From positions 58,016-122,015 of the forward strand of contig CAJQUW010001789.1 in NCBI GenBank assembly GCA_907163375.1: a stretch of 64,000 bases of DNA. Reading direction: 5' to 3'. The position numbers and the translations under genes are program-made. This document shows positions 1 through 14,400 of this stretch, piece after piece; the first letter of the stretch is position 1, and the number at the start of each line of letters is the position of its first letter. The DNA is from Prostheceraeus crozeri (Eukaryota; Platyhelminthes; Polycladida; Euryleptidae). The notes under the pieces are model-generated. The model made no database searches and had not been told where the DNA came from. It saw nothing but the letters and a program-made list of their open reading frames with translations.

Positions 1-34
1 ATAAACAATAGATCAAATTGCCATGCAAAAGATG

Positions 35-108
35 TGCGGCTGGTAGGATTCGAACCTACGACCAAGCTTAACTAGACCTGTGCTCTGACCAACTGAGCTA
101 CGAGCCAC
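35..108 (-). tRNA. tRNA-like gene, first monomer (Thr AGT anticodon, edge variant)
   Basis: On the minus strand this reads as a tRNA of about 74 nt. The D arm starts TAGCTCAGTTGG, the anticodon loop is CTAGTTA (anticodon AGT, Thr), and the T arm contains GGTTCGAATCC. In this edge monomer the 3' side of the anticodon stem reads AGCTT instead of ACCTT, so two of the five pairs are lost. The D loop carries GGTCAGAGC. TCTTTTG follows the 3' end by a few bases and could act as a Pol III terminator. It is probably a pseudo-tRNA. Confidence 0.6.
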
Positions 109-3100
109 TTACGCGACTCTGTCAATTGGCAGGATCAAACCCTCACCACCACACATGAGTTGTCAAGGCAATAATAATCAATGGATAAATAACACGTCAC
201 AATTGTGACCGCCGACATTAAGGCAAGTAGCGGGGATCGATTGTCCACCAAAGCATCTTAAGCCATGTCGTGAATGCAATTAACAACAATGAAATTAAAT
301 AAACAATAGATCAAATTGCCATGCAAAAGATGTGCGGCTGGTAGGATTCGAACCTACGACCAACGTTAACTAGACCTGTGCTCTGACCAACTGAGCTACG
401 AGCCACTTACGCGACTCTGTCAATTGGCAGGATCAAACCCTCACCACCACACATCAGTTGTCAAGGCAATAATAATCAATGGATAAATAACACGTCACAA
501 TTGTGACCGCCGACATTAAGGCAAGTAGCGGGGATCGATTGTCCACCAAAGCATCTTAAGCCATGTCGTGAATGCAATTAACAACAATGAAATTAAATAA
601 ACAATAGATCAAATTGCCATGCAAAAGATGTGCGGCTGGTAGGATTCGAACCTACGACCAAGGTTAACTAGACCTGTGCTCTGACCAACTGAGCTACGAG
701 CCACTTACGCGACTCTGTCAATTGGCAGGATCAAACCCTCACCACCACACATCAGTTGTCAAGGCAATAATAATCAATGGATAAATAACACGTCACAATT
801 GTGACCGCCGACATTAAGGCAAGTAGCGGGGATCGATTGTCCACCAAAGCATCTTAAACCATGTCGTGAATGCAATTAACAACAATGAAATTAAATAAAC
901 AATAGATCAAATTGCCATGCAAAAGATGTGCGGCTGGTAGGATTCGAACCTACGACCAAGGTTAACTAGACCTGTGCTCTAACCAACTGAGCTACGAGCC
1001 ACTTACGCGACTCTGTCAATTGGCAGGATCAAACCCTCACCACCACACATCAGTTGTCAAGGCAATAATAATCAATGGATAAATAACACGTCACAATTGT
1101 GACCGCCGACATTAAGGCAAGTAGCGGGGATCGATTGTCCACCAAAGCATCTTAAGCCATGTCGTGAATGCAATTAACAACAATGAAATTAAATAAACAA
1201 TAGATCAAATTGCCATGCAAAAGATGTGCGGCTGGTAGGATTCGAACCTACGACCAAGGTTAACTAGACCTGTGCTCTAACCAACTGAGCTACGAGCCAC
1301 TTACGCGACTCTGTCAATTGGCAGGATCAAACCCTCACCACCACACATCAGTTGTCAAGGCAATAATAATCAATGGATAAATAACACGTCACAATTGTGA
1401 CCGCCGACATTAAGGCAAGTAGCGGGGATCGATTGTCCACCAAAGCATCTTAAGCCATGTCGTGAATGCAATTAACAACAATGAAATTAAATAAACAATA
1501 GATCAAATTGCCATGCAAAAGATGTGCGGCTGGTAGGATTCGAACCTACGACCAAGGTTAACTAGACCTGTGCTCTAACCAACTGAGCTACGAGCCACTT
1601 ACGCGACTCTGTCAATTGGCAGGATCAAACCCTCACCACCACACATCAGTTGTCAAGGCAATAATAATCAATGGATAAATAACACGTCACAATTGTGACC
1701 GCCGACATTAAGGCAAGTAGCGGGGATCGATTGTCCACCAAAGCATCTTAAGCCATGTCGTGAATGCAATTAACAACAATGAAATTAAATAAACAATAGA
1801 TCAAATTGCCATGCAAAAGATGTGCGGCTGGTAGGATTCGAACCTACGACCAAGGTTAACTAGACCTGTGCTCTAACCAACTGAGCTACGAGCCACTTAC
1901 GCGACTCTGTCAATTGGCAGGATCAAACCCTCACCACCACACATCAGTTGTCAAGGCAATAATAATCAATGGATAAATAACACGTCACAATTGTGACCGC
2001 CGACATTAAGGCAAGTAGCGGGGATCGATTGTCCACCAAAGCATCTTAAGCCATGTCGTGAATGCAATTAACAACAATGAAATTAAATAAACAATAGATC
2101 AAATTGCCATGCAAAAGATGTGCGGCTGGTAGGATTCGAACCTACGACCAAGGTTAACTAGACCTGTGCTCTAACCAACTGAGCTACGAGCCACTTACGC
2201 GACTCTGTCAATTGGCAGGATCAAACCCTCACCACCACACATCAGTTGTCAAGGCAATAATAATCAATGAATAAATAACACGTCACAATTGTGACCGCCG
2301 ACATTAAGGCAAGTAGCGGGGATCGATTGTCCACCAAAGCATCTTAAGCCATGTCGTGAATGCAATTAACAACAATGAAATTAAATAAACAATAGATCAA
2401 ATTGCCATGCAAAAGATGTGCGGCTGGTAGGATTCGAACCTACGACCAAGGTTAACTAGACCTGTGCTCTAACCAACTGAGCTACGAGCCACTTACGCGA
2501 CTCTGTCAATTGGCAGGATCAAACCCTCACCACCACACATCAGTTGTCAAGGCAATAATAATCAATGGATAAATAACACGTCACAATTGTGACCGCCGAC
2601 ATTAAGGCAAGTAGCGGGGATCGATTGTCCACCAAAGCATCTTAAACCATGTCGTGAATGCAATTAACAACAATGAAATTAAATAAACGATAGATCAAAT
2701 TGCCATGCAAAAGATGTGCGGCTGGTAGGATTCGAACCTACGACCAAGGTTAACTAGACCTGCGCTCTAACCAACTGAGCTACGAGCCACTTACGCGACT
2801 CTGTCAATTGGCAGGATCAAACCCTCACCACCACACATCAGTTGTCAAGGCAATAATAATCAATGAATAAATAACACGTCACAATTGTGACCGCCGACAT
2901 TAAGGCAAGTAGCGGGGATCGATTGTCCACCAAAGCATCTTAAACCATGTCGTGAATGCAATTAACAACAATGAAATTAAATAAACGATAGATCAAATTG
3001 CCATGCAAAAGATGTGCGGCTGGTAGGATTCGAACCTACGACCAAGGTTAACTAGACCTGCGCTCTAACCAACTGAGCTACGAGCCACTTACGCGACTCT

Positions 3101-4206
3101 GTCAATTGGCAGGATCAAACCCTCACCACCACACATCAGTTGTCAAGGCAATAATAATCAATGAATAAATAACACGTCACAATTGTGACCGCCGACATTA
3201 AGGCAAGTAGCGGGGATCGATTGTCCACCAAAGCATCTTAAGCCATGTCGTGAATGCAATTAACAACAATGAAATTAAATAAACAATAGATCAAATTGCC
3301 ATGCAAAAGATGTGCGGCTGGTAGGATTCGAACCTACGACCAAGGTTAACTAGACCTGCGCTCTAACCAACTGAGCTACGAGCCACTTACGCGACTCTGT
3401 CAATTGGCAGGATCAAACCCTCACCACCACACATCAGTTGTCAAGGCAATAATAATCAATGAATAAATAACACGTCACAATTGTGACCGCCGACATTAAG
3501 GCAAGTAGCGGGGATCGATTGTCCACCAAAGCATCTTAAACCATGTCGTGAATGCAATTAACAACAATGAAATTAAATAAACGATAGATCAAATTGCCAT
3601 GCAAAAGATGTGCGGCTGGTAGGATTCGAACCTACGACCAAGGTTAACTAGACCTGCGCTCTAACCAACTGAGCTACGAGCCACTTACGCGACTCTGTCA
3701 ATTGGCAGGATCAAACCCTCACCACCACACATCAGTTGTCAAGGCAATAATAATCAATGAATAAATAACACGTCACAATTGTGACCGCCGACATTAAGGC
3801 AAGTAGCGGGGATCGATTGTCCACCAAAGCATCTTAAACCATGTCGTGAATGCAATTAACAACAATGAAATTAAATAAACAATAGATCAAATTGCCATGC
3901 AAAAGATGTGCGGCTGGTAGGATTCGAACCTACGACCAAGGTTAACTAGACCTGCGCTCTAACCAACTGAGCTACGAGCCACTTACGCGACTCTGTCAAT
4001 TGGCAGGATCAAACCCTCACCACCACACATCAGTTGTCAAGGCAATAATAATCAATGAATAAATAACACGTCACAATTGTGACCGCCGACATTAAGGCAA
4101 GTAGCGGGGATCGATTGTCCACCAAAGCATCTTAAACCATGTCGTGAATGCAATTAACAACAATGAAATTAAATAAACGATAGATCAAATTGCCATGCAA
4201 AAGATG

Positions 4207-4280
4207 TGCGGCTGGTAGGATTCGAACCTACGACCAAGGTTAACTAGACCTGCGCTCTAACCAACTGAGCTACGAGCCAC
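4207..4280 (-). tRNA. tRNA-like gene, core monomer (representative of about 44 near-identical copies)
   Basis: The core version has an A box (TAGCTCAGTTGG) and a B box (GGTTCGAATCC) that match the eukaryotic Pol III consensus, and TTTT a few bases past the 3' end. The T stem GTAGG/CCTAC and D stem GCTC/GAGC pair perfectly. The anticodon loop CTAGTTA gives AGT (Thr). Oddities: the acceptor GTGGCTC/CAGCCGC contains one C-C mismatch and needs one extra base between acceptor and D stem. The anticodon stem CAGGT/ACCTT has one C-T mismatch at its base. Position 37 is T, where A is usual. It is transcription-competent by its signals, but aminoacylation competence is doubtful. Further copies follow every 298 bp. 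Confidence 0.65.
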
Positions 4281-7200
4281 TTACGCGACTCTGTCAATTG
4301 GCAGGATCAAACCCTCACCACCACACATCAGTTGTCAAGGCAATAATAATCAATGAATAAATAACACGTCACAATTGTGACCGCCGACATTAAGGCAAGT
4401 AGCGGGGATCGATTGTCCACCAAAGCATCTTAAACCATGTCGTGAATGCAATTAACAACAATGAAATTAAATAAACGATAGATCAAATTGCCATGCAAAA
4501 GATGTGCGGCTGGTAGGATTCGAACCTACGACCAAGGTTAACTAGACCTGCGCTCTAACCAACTGAGCTACGAGCCACTTACGCGACTCTGTCAATTGGC
4601 AGGATCAAACCCTCACCACCACACATCAGTTGTCAAGGCAATAATAATCAATGAATAAATAACACGTCACAATTGTGACCGCCGACATTAAGGCAAGTAG
4701 CGGGGATCGATTGTCCACCAAAGCATCTTAAACCATGTCGTGAATGCAATTAACAACAATGAAATTAAATAAACGATAGATCAAATTGCCATGCAAAAGA
4801 TGTGCGGCTGGTAGGATTCGAACCTACGACCAAGGTTAACTAGACCTGCGCTCTAACCAACTGAGCTACGAGCCACTTACGCGACTCTGTCAATTGGCAG
4901 GATCAAACCCTCACCACCACACATCAGTTGTCAAGGCAATAATAATCAATGAATAAATAACACGTCACAATTGTGACCGCCGACATTAAGGCAAGTAGCG
5001 GGGATCGATTGTCCACCAAAGCATCTTAAACCATGTCGTGAATGCAATTAACAACAATGAAATTAAATAAACGATAGATCAAATTGCCATGCAAAAGATG
5101 TGCGGCTGGTAGGATTCGAACCTACGACCAAGGTTAACTAGACCTGCGCTCTAACCAACTGAGCTACGAGCCACTTACGCGACTCTGTCAATTGGCAGGA
5201 TCAAACCCTCACCACCACACATCAGTTGTCAAGGCAATAATAATCAATGAATAAATAACACGTCACAATTGTGACCGCCGACATTAAGGCAAGTAGCGGG
5301 GATCGATTGTCCACCAAAGCATCTTAAACCATGTCGTGAATGCAATTAACAACAATGAAATTAAATAAACGATAGATCAAATTGCCATGCAAAAGATGTG
5401 CGGCTGGTAGGATTCGAACCTACGACCAAGGTTAACTAGACCTGCGCTCTAACCAACTGAGCTACGAGCCACTTACGCGACTCTGTCAATTGGCAGGATC
5501 AAACCCTCACCACCACACATCAGTTGTCAAGGCAATAATAATCAATGAATAAATAACACGTCACAATTGTGACCGCCGACATTAAGGCAAGTAGCGGGGA
5601 TCGATTGTCCACCAAAGCATCTTAAACCATGTCGTGAATGCAATTAACAACAATGAAATTAAATAAACGATAGATCAAATTGCCATGCAAAAGATGTGCG
5701 GCTGGTAGGATTCGAACCTACGACCAAGGTTAACTAGACCTGCGCTCTAACCAACTGAGCTACGAGCCACTTACGCGACTCTGTCAATTGGCAGGATCAA
5801 ACCCTCACCACCACACATCAGTTGTCAAGGCAATAATAATCAATGAATAAATAACACGTCACAATTGTGACCGCCGACATTAAGGCAAGTAGCGGGGATC
5901 GATTGTCCACCAAAGCATCTTAAACCATGTCGTGAATGCATAACAACAATGAAATTAAATAAACGATAGATCAAATTGCCATGCAAAAGATGTGCGGCTG
6001 GTAGGATTCGAACCTACGACCAAGGTTAACTAGACCTGCGCTCTAACCAACTGAGCTACGAGCCACTTACGCGACTCTGTCAATTGGCAGGATCAAACCC
6101 TCACCACCACACATCAGTTGTCAAGGCAATAATAATCAATGAATAAATAACACGTCACAATTGTGACCGCCGACATTAAGGCAAGTAGCGGGGATCGATT
6201 GTCCACCAAAGCATCTTAAACCATGTCGTGAATGCAATTAACAACAATGAAATTAAATAAACGATAGATCAAATTGCCATGCAAAAGATGTGCGGCTGGT
6301 AGGATTCGAACCTACGACCAAGGTTAACTAGACCTGCGCTCTAACCAACTGAGCTACGAGCCACTTACGCGACTCTGTCAATTGGCAGGATCAAACCCTC
6401 ACCACCACACATCAGTTGTCAAGGCAATAATAATGTCACAATTGTGACCGCCGACATTAAGGCAAGTAGCGGGGATCGATTGTCCACCAAAGCATCTTAA
6501 ACCATGTCGTGAATGCAATTAACAACAATGAAATTAAATAAACGATAGATCAAATTGCCATGCAAAAGATGTGCGGCTGGTAGGATTCGAACCTACGACC
6601 AAGGTTAACTAGACCTGCGCTCTAACCAACTGAGCTACGAGCCACTTACGCGACTCTGTCAATTGGCAGGATCAAACCCTCACCACCACACATCAGTTGT
6701 CAAGGCAATAATAATCAATGGATAAATAACACGTCACAATTGTGACCGCCGACATTAAGGCAAGTAGCGGGGATCGATTGTCCACCAAAGCATCTTAAAC
6801 CATGTCGTGAATGCAATTAACAACAATGAAATTAAATAAACGATAGATCAAATTGCCATGCAAAAGATGTGCGGCTGGTAGGATTCGAACCTACGACCAA
6901 GGTTAACTAGACCTGTGCTCTAACCAACTGAGCTACGAGCCACTTACGCGACTCTGTCAAATTGCAGGATCAAACCCTCACCACCACACATCAGTTGTCA
7001 AGGCAATAATAATCAATGAATAAATAACACGTCACAATTGTGACCGCCGACATTAAGGCAAGTAGCGGGGATCGATTGTCCACCAAAGCATCTTAAACCA
7101 TGTCGTGAATGCAATTAACAACAATGAAATTAAATAAACGATAGATCAAATTGCCATGCAAAAGATGTGCGGCTGGTAGGATTCGAACCTACGACCAAGG

Positions 7201-8359
7201 TTAACTAGACCTGCGCTCTAACCAACTGAGCTACGAGCCACTTACGCGACTCTGTCAATTGGCAGGATCAAACCCTCACCACCACACATCAGTTGTCAAG
7301 GCAATAATAATCAATGAATAAATAACACGTCACAATTGTGACCGCCGACATTAAGGCAAGTAGCGGGGATCGATTGTCCACCAAAGCATCTTAAACCATG
7401 TCGTGAATGCAATTAACAACAATGAAATTAAATAAACGATAGATCAAATTGCCATGCAAAAGATGTGCGGCTGGTAGGATTCGAACCTACGACCAAGGTT
7501 AACTAGACCTGCGCTCTAACCAACTGAGCTACGAGCCACTTACGCGACTCTGTCAATTGGCAGGATCAAACCCTCACCACCACACATCAGTTGTCAAGGC
7601 AATAATAATCAATGAATAAATAACACGTCACAATTGTGACCGCCGACATTAAGGCAAGTAGCGGGGATCGATTGTCCACCAAAGCATCTTAAACCATGTC
7701 GTGAATGCAATTAACAACAATGAAATTAAATAAACGATAGATCAAATTGCCATGCAAAAGATGTGCGGCTGGTAGGATTCGAACCTACGACCAAGGTTAA
7801 CTAGACCTGCGCTCTAACCAACTGAGCTACGAGCCACTTACGCGACTCTGTCAATTGGCAGGATCAAACCCTCACCACCACACATCAGTTGTCAAGGCAA
7901 TAATAATCAATGAATAAATAACACGTCACAATTGTGACCGCCGACATTAAGGCAAGTAGCGGGGATCGATTGTCCACCAAAGCATCTTAAACCATGTCGT
8001 GAATGCAATTAACAACAATGAAATTAAATAAACGATAGATCAAATTGCCATGCAAAAGATGTGCGGCTGGTAGGATTCGAACCTACGACCAAGGTTAACT
8101 AGACCTGCGCTCTAACCAACTGAGCTACGAGCCACTTACGCGACTCTGTCAATTGGCAGGATCAAACCCTCACCACCACACATCAGTTGTCAAGGCAATA
8201 ATAATCAATGAATAAATAACACGTCACAATTGTGACCGCCGACATTAAGGCAAGTAGCGGGGATCGATTGTCCACCAAAGCATCTTAAACCATGTCGTGA
8301 ATGCAATTAACAACAATGAAATTAAATAAACGATAGATCAAATTGCCATGCAAAAGATG

Positions 8360-8413
8360 TGCGGCTGGTAGGATAACTAGACCTGCGCTCTAACCAACTG
8401 AGCTACGAGCCAC
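8360..8413 (-). pseudogene. truncated tRNA-like copy lacking the T arm
   Basis: This monomer has lost 20 bp that contain the T arm and B box in its neighbours. The sequence jumps from the 3' acceptor straight to the anticodon region. It cannot fold as a tRNA or bind TFIIIC. The spacer is otherwise unchanged, which shows that array copies are not all kept intact. Confidence 0.85.
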
Positions 8414-11400
8414 TTACGCGACTCTGTCAATTGGCAGGATCAAACCCTCACCACCACACATCAGTTGTCAAGGCAATAATAATCAATGAATAAATAACAC
8501 GTCACAATTGTGACCGCCGACATTAAGGCAAGTAGCGGGGATCGATTGTCCACCAAAGCATCTTAAACCATGTCGTGAATGCAATTAACAACAATGAAAT
8601 TAAATAAACGATAGATCAAATTGCCATGCAAAAGATGTGCGGCTGGTAGGATTCGAACCTACTACGAAGGTTAACTAGACCTGCGCTCTAACCAACTGAG
8701 CTACGAGCCACTTACGCGACTCTGTCAATTGGCAGGATCAAACCCTCACCACCACACATCAGTTGTCAAGGCAATAATAATCAATGAATAAATAACACGT
8801 CACAATTGTGACCGCCGACATTAAGGCAAGTAGCGGGGATCGATTGTCCACCAAAGCATCTTAAACCATGTCGTGAATGCAATTAACAACAATGAAATTA
8901 AATAAACGATAGATCAAATTGCCATGCAAAAGATGTGCGGCTGGTAGGATTCGAACCTACGACCAAGGTTAACTAGACCTGCGCTCTAACCAACTGAGCT
9001 ACGAGCCACTTACGCGACTCTGTCAATTGGCAGGATCAAACCCTCACCACCACACATCAGTTGTCAAGGCAATAATAATCAATGAATAAATAACACGTCA
9101 CAATTGTGACCGCCGACATTAAGGCAAGTAGCGGGGATCGATTGTCCACCAAAGCATCTTAAACCATGTCGTGAATGCAATTAACAACAATGAAATTAAA
9201 TAAACGATAGATCAAATTGCCATGCAAAAGATGTGCGGCTGGTAGGATTCGAACCTACGACCAAGGTTAACTAGACCTGCGCTCTAACCAACTGAGCTAC
9301 GAGCCACTTACGCGACTCTGTCAATTGGCAGGATCAAACCCTCACCACCACACATCAGTTGTCAAGGCAATAATAATCAATGAATAAATAACACGTCACA
9401 ATTGTGACCGCCGACATTAAGGCAAGTAGCGGGGATCGATTGTCCACCAAAGCATCTTAAACCATGTCGTGAATGCAATTAACAACAATGAAATTAAATA
9501 AACGATAGATCAAATTGCCATGCAAAAGATGTGCGGCTGGTAGGATTCGAACCTACGACCAAGGTTAACTAGACCTGCGCTCTAACCAACTGAGCTACGA
9601 GCCACTTACGCGACTCTGTCAATTTGGCAGGATCAAACCCTCACCACCACACATCAGTTGTCAAGGCAATAATAATCAATGAATAAATAACACGTCACAA
9701 TTGTGACCGCCGACATTAAGGCAAGTAGCGGGGATCGATTGTCCACCAAAGCATCTTAAACCATGTCGTGAATGCAATTAACAACAATGAAATTAAATAA
9801 ACGATAGATCAAATTGCCATGCAAAAGATGTGCGGCTGGTAGGATTCGAACCTACGACCAAGGTTAACTAGACCTGCGCTCTAACCAACTGAGCTACGAG
9901 CCACTTACGCGACTCTGTCAATTGGCAGGATCAAACCCTCACCACCACACATCAGTTGTCAAGGCAATAATAATCAATGAATAAATAACACGTCACAATT
10001 GTGACCGCCGACATTAAGGCAAGTAGCGGGGATCGATTGTCCACCAAAGCATCTTAAACCATGTCGTGAATGCAATTAACAACAATGAAATTAAATAAAC
10101 GATAGATCAAATTGCCATGCAAAAGATGTGCGGCTGGTAGGATTCGAACCTACGACCAAGGTTAACTAGACCTGCGCTCTAACCAACTGAGCTACGAGCC
10201 ACTTACGCGACTCTGTCAATTGGCAGGATCAAACCCTCACCACCACACATCAGTTGTCAAGGCAATAATAATCAATGAATAAATAACACGTCACAATTGT
10301 GACCGCCGACATTAAGGCAAGTAGCGGGGATCGATTGTCCACCAAAGCATCTTAAACCATGTCGTGAATGCAATTAACAACAATGAAAATTAAATAAACG
10401 ATAGATCAAATTGCCATGCAAAAGATGTGCGGCTGGTAGGATTCGAACCTACGACCAAGGTTAACTAGACCTGCGCTCTAACCAACTGAGCTACGAGCCA
10501 CTTACGCGACTCTGTCAATTGGCAGGATCAAACCCTCACTCACCCCCACACATCAGTTGTCAAGGCAATAATAATCAATGAATAAATAACACGTCACAAT
10601 TGTGACCGCCGACATTAAGGCAAGTAGCGGGGATCGATTGTCCACCAAAGCATCTTAAACCATGTCGTGAATGCAATTAACAACAATGAAATTAAATAAA
10701 ACATAGATCAAATTGCCATGCAAAAGATGTGCGGCTGGTAGGATTCGAACCTACGACCAAGGTTAACTAGACCTGCGCTCTAACCAACTGAGCTACGAGC
10801 CACTTACGCGACTCTGTCAATTGGCAGGATCAAACCCTCACCACCACACATCAGTTGTCAAGGCAATAATAATCAATGAATAAATAACACGTCACAATTG
10901 TGACCGCCGACATTAAGGCAAGTAGCGGGGATCGATTGTCCACCAAAGCATCTTAAACCATGTCGTGAATGCAATTAACAACAATGAAATTAAATAAACG
11001 ATAGATCAAATTGCCATGCAAAAGATGTGCGGCTGGTAGGATTCGAACCTACGACCAAGGTTAACTAGACCTGCGCTCTAACCAACTGAGCTACGAGCCA
11101 CTTACGCGACTCTGTCAATTGGCAGGATCAAACCCTCACCACCACACATCAGTTGTCAAGGCAATAATAATCAATGAATAAATAACACGTCACAATTGTG
11201 ACCGCCGACATTAAGGCAAGTAGCGGGGATCGATTGTCCACCAAAGCATCTTAAACCATGTCGTGAATGCAATTAACAACAATGAAATTAAATAAACGAT
11301 AGATCAAATTGCCATGCAAAAGATGTGCGGCTGGTAGGATTCGAACCTACGACCAAGGTTAACTAGACCTGCGCTCTAACCAACTGAGCTACGAGCCACT

Positions 11401-14400
11401 TACGCGACTCTGTCAATTGGCAGGATCAAACCATCACACATCCGTTGTCATAGCAATTATGATCAATGAATAAATAACACGTCACAATTGTGACCGCCGA
11501 CATTAAGGCAAGTAGCGGGGATCGATTGTCCACCAAAGCATCTTAAACCATGTCGTGAATGCAATTAACAACAATGAAATTAAATAAACGATAGATCAAA
11601 TTGCCATGCAAAAGATGTGCGGCTGGTAGGATTCGAACCTACGACCAAGGTTAACTAGACCTGCGCTCTAACCAACTGAGCTACGAGCCACTTACGCGAC
11701 TCTGTCAATTGGCAGGATCAAACCCTCACCACCACACATCAGTTGTCAAGGCAATAATAATCAATGAATAAATAACACGTCACAATTGTGACCGCCGACA
11801 TTAAGGCAAGTAGCGGGGATCGATTGTCCACCAAAGCATCTTAAACCATGTCGTGAATGCAATTAACAACAATGAAATTAAATAAACGATAGATCAAATT
11901 GCCATGCAAAAGATGTGCGGCTGGTAGGATTCGAACCTACGACCAAGGTTAACTAGACCTGCGCTCTAACCAACTGAGCTACGAGCCACTTACGCGACTC
12001 TGTCAATTGGCAGGATCAAACCCTCACCACCACACATCAGTTGTCAAGGCAATAATAATCAATGAATAAATAACACGTCACAATTGTGACCGCCGACATT
12101 AAGGCAAGTAGCGGTGATCGATTGTCCACCAAAGCATCTTAAACCATGTCGTGAATGCAATTAACAACAATGAAATTAAATAAACGATAGATCAAATTGC
12201 CATGCAAAAGATGTGCGGCTGGTAGGATTCGAACCTACGACCAAGGTTAACTAGACCTGCGCTCTAACCAACTGAGCTACGAGCCACTTACGCGACTCTG
12301 TCAATTGGCAGGATCAAACCCTCACCACCACACATCAGTTGTCAAGGCAATAATAATCAATGAATAAATAACACGTCACAATTGTGACCGCCGACATTAA
12401 GGCAAGTAGCGGGGATCGATTGTCCACCAAAGCATCTTAAACCATGTCGTGAATGCAATTAACAACAATGAAATTAAATAAACGATAGATCAAATTGCCA
12501 TGCAAAAGATGTGCGGCTGGTAGGATTCGAACCTACGACCAAGGTTAACTAGACCTGCGCTCTAACCAACTGAGCTACGAGCCACTTACGCGACTCTGTC
12601 AATTGGCAGGATCAAAACCCTCACCACCACACATCAGTTGTCAAGGCAATAATAATCAATGAATAAATAACACGTCACAATTGTGACCGCCGACATTAAG
12701 GCAAGTAGCGGGGATCGATTGTCCACCAAAGCATCTTAAACCATGTCGTGAATGCAATTAACAACAATGAAATTAAATAAACGATAGATCAAATTGCCAT
12801 GCAAAAGATGTGCGGCTGGTAGGATTCGAACCTACGACCAAGGTTAACTAGACCTGCGCTCTAACCAACTGAGCTACGAGCCACTTACGCGACTCTGTCA
12901 ATTGGCAGGATCAAACCCTCACCACCACACATCAGTTGTCAAGGCAATAATAATCAATGAATAAATAACACGTCACAATTGTGACCGCCGACATTAAGGC
13001 AAGTAGCGGGGATCGATTGTCCACCAAAGCATCTTAAACCATGTCGTGAATGCAATTAACAACAATGAAATTAAATAAACGATAGATCAAATTGCCATGC
13101 AAAAGATGTGCGGCTGGTAGGATTCGAACCTACGACCAAGGTTAACTAGACCTGCGCTCTAACCAACTGAGCTACGAGCCACTTACGCGACTCTGTCAAT
13201 TGGCAGGATCAAACCCTCACCACCACACATCAGTTGTCAAGGCAATAATAATCAATGAATAAATAACACGTCACAATTGTGACCGCCGACATTAAGGCAA
13301 GTAGCGGGGATCGATTGTCCACCAAAGCATCTTAAACCATGTCGTGAATGCAATTAACAACAATGAAATTAAATAAACGATAGATCAAATTGCCATGCAA
13401 AAGATGTGCGGCTGGTAGGATTCGAACCTACGACCAAGGTTAACTAGACCTGCGCTCTAACCAACTGAGCTACGAGCCACTTACGCGACTCTGTCAATTG
13501 GCAGGATCAACCCTCACCACCACACATCAGTTGTCAAGGCAATAATAATCAATGAATAAATAACACGTCACAATTGTGACCGCCGACATTAAGGCAAGTA
13601 GCGGGGATCGATTGTCCACCAAAGCATCTTAAACCATGTCGTGAATGCAATTAACAACAATGAAATTAAATAAACGATAGATCAAATTGCCATGCAAAAG
13701 ATGTGCGGCTGGTAGGATTCGAACCTACGACCAAGGTTAACTAGACCTGCGCTCTAACCAACTGAGCTACGAGCCACTTACGCGACTCTGTCAATTGGCA
13801 GGATCAAACCCTCACCACCACACATCAGTTGTCAAGGCAATAATAATCAATGAATAAATAACACGTCACAATTGTGACCGCCGACATTAAGGCAAGTAGC
13901 GGGGATCGATTGTCCACCAAAGCATCTTAAACCATGTCGTGAATGCAATTAACAACAATGAAATTAAATAAACGATAGATCAAATTGCCATGCAAAAGAT
14001 GTGCGGCTGGTAGGATTCGAACCTACGACCAAGGTTAACTAGACCTGCGCTCTAACCAACTGAGCTACGAGCCACTTACGCGACTCTGTCAATTGGCAGG
14101 ATCAAACCCTCACCACCACACATCAGTTGTCAAGGCAATAATAATCAATGAATAAATAACACGTCACAATTGTGACCGCCGACATTAAGGCAAGTAGCGG
14201 GGATCGATTGTCCACCAAAGCATCTTAAACCATGTCGTGAATGCAATTAACAACAATGAAATTAAATAAACGATAGATCAAATTGCCATGCAAAAGATGT
14301 GCGGCTGGTAGGATTCGAACCTACGACCAAGGTTAACTAGACCTGCGCTCTAACCAACTGAGCTACGAGCCACTTACGCGACTCTGTCAATTGGCAGGAT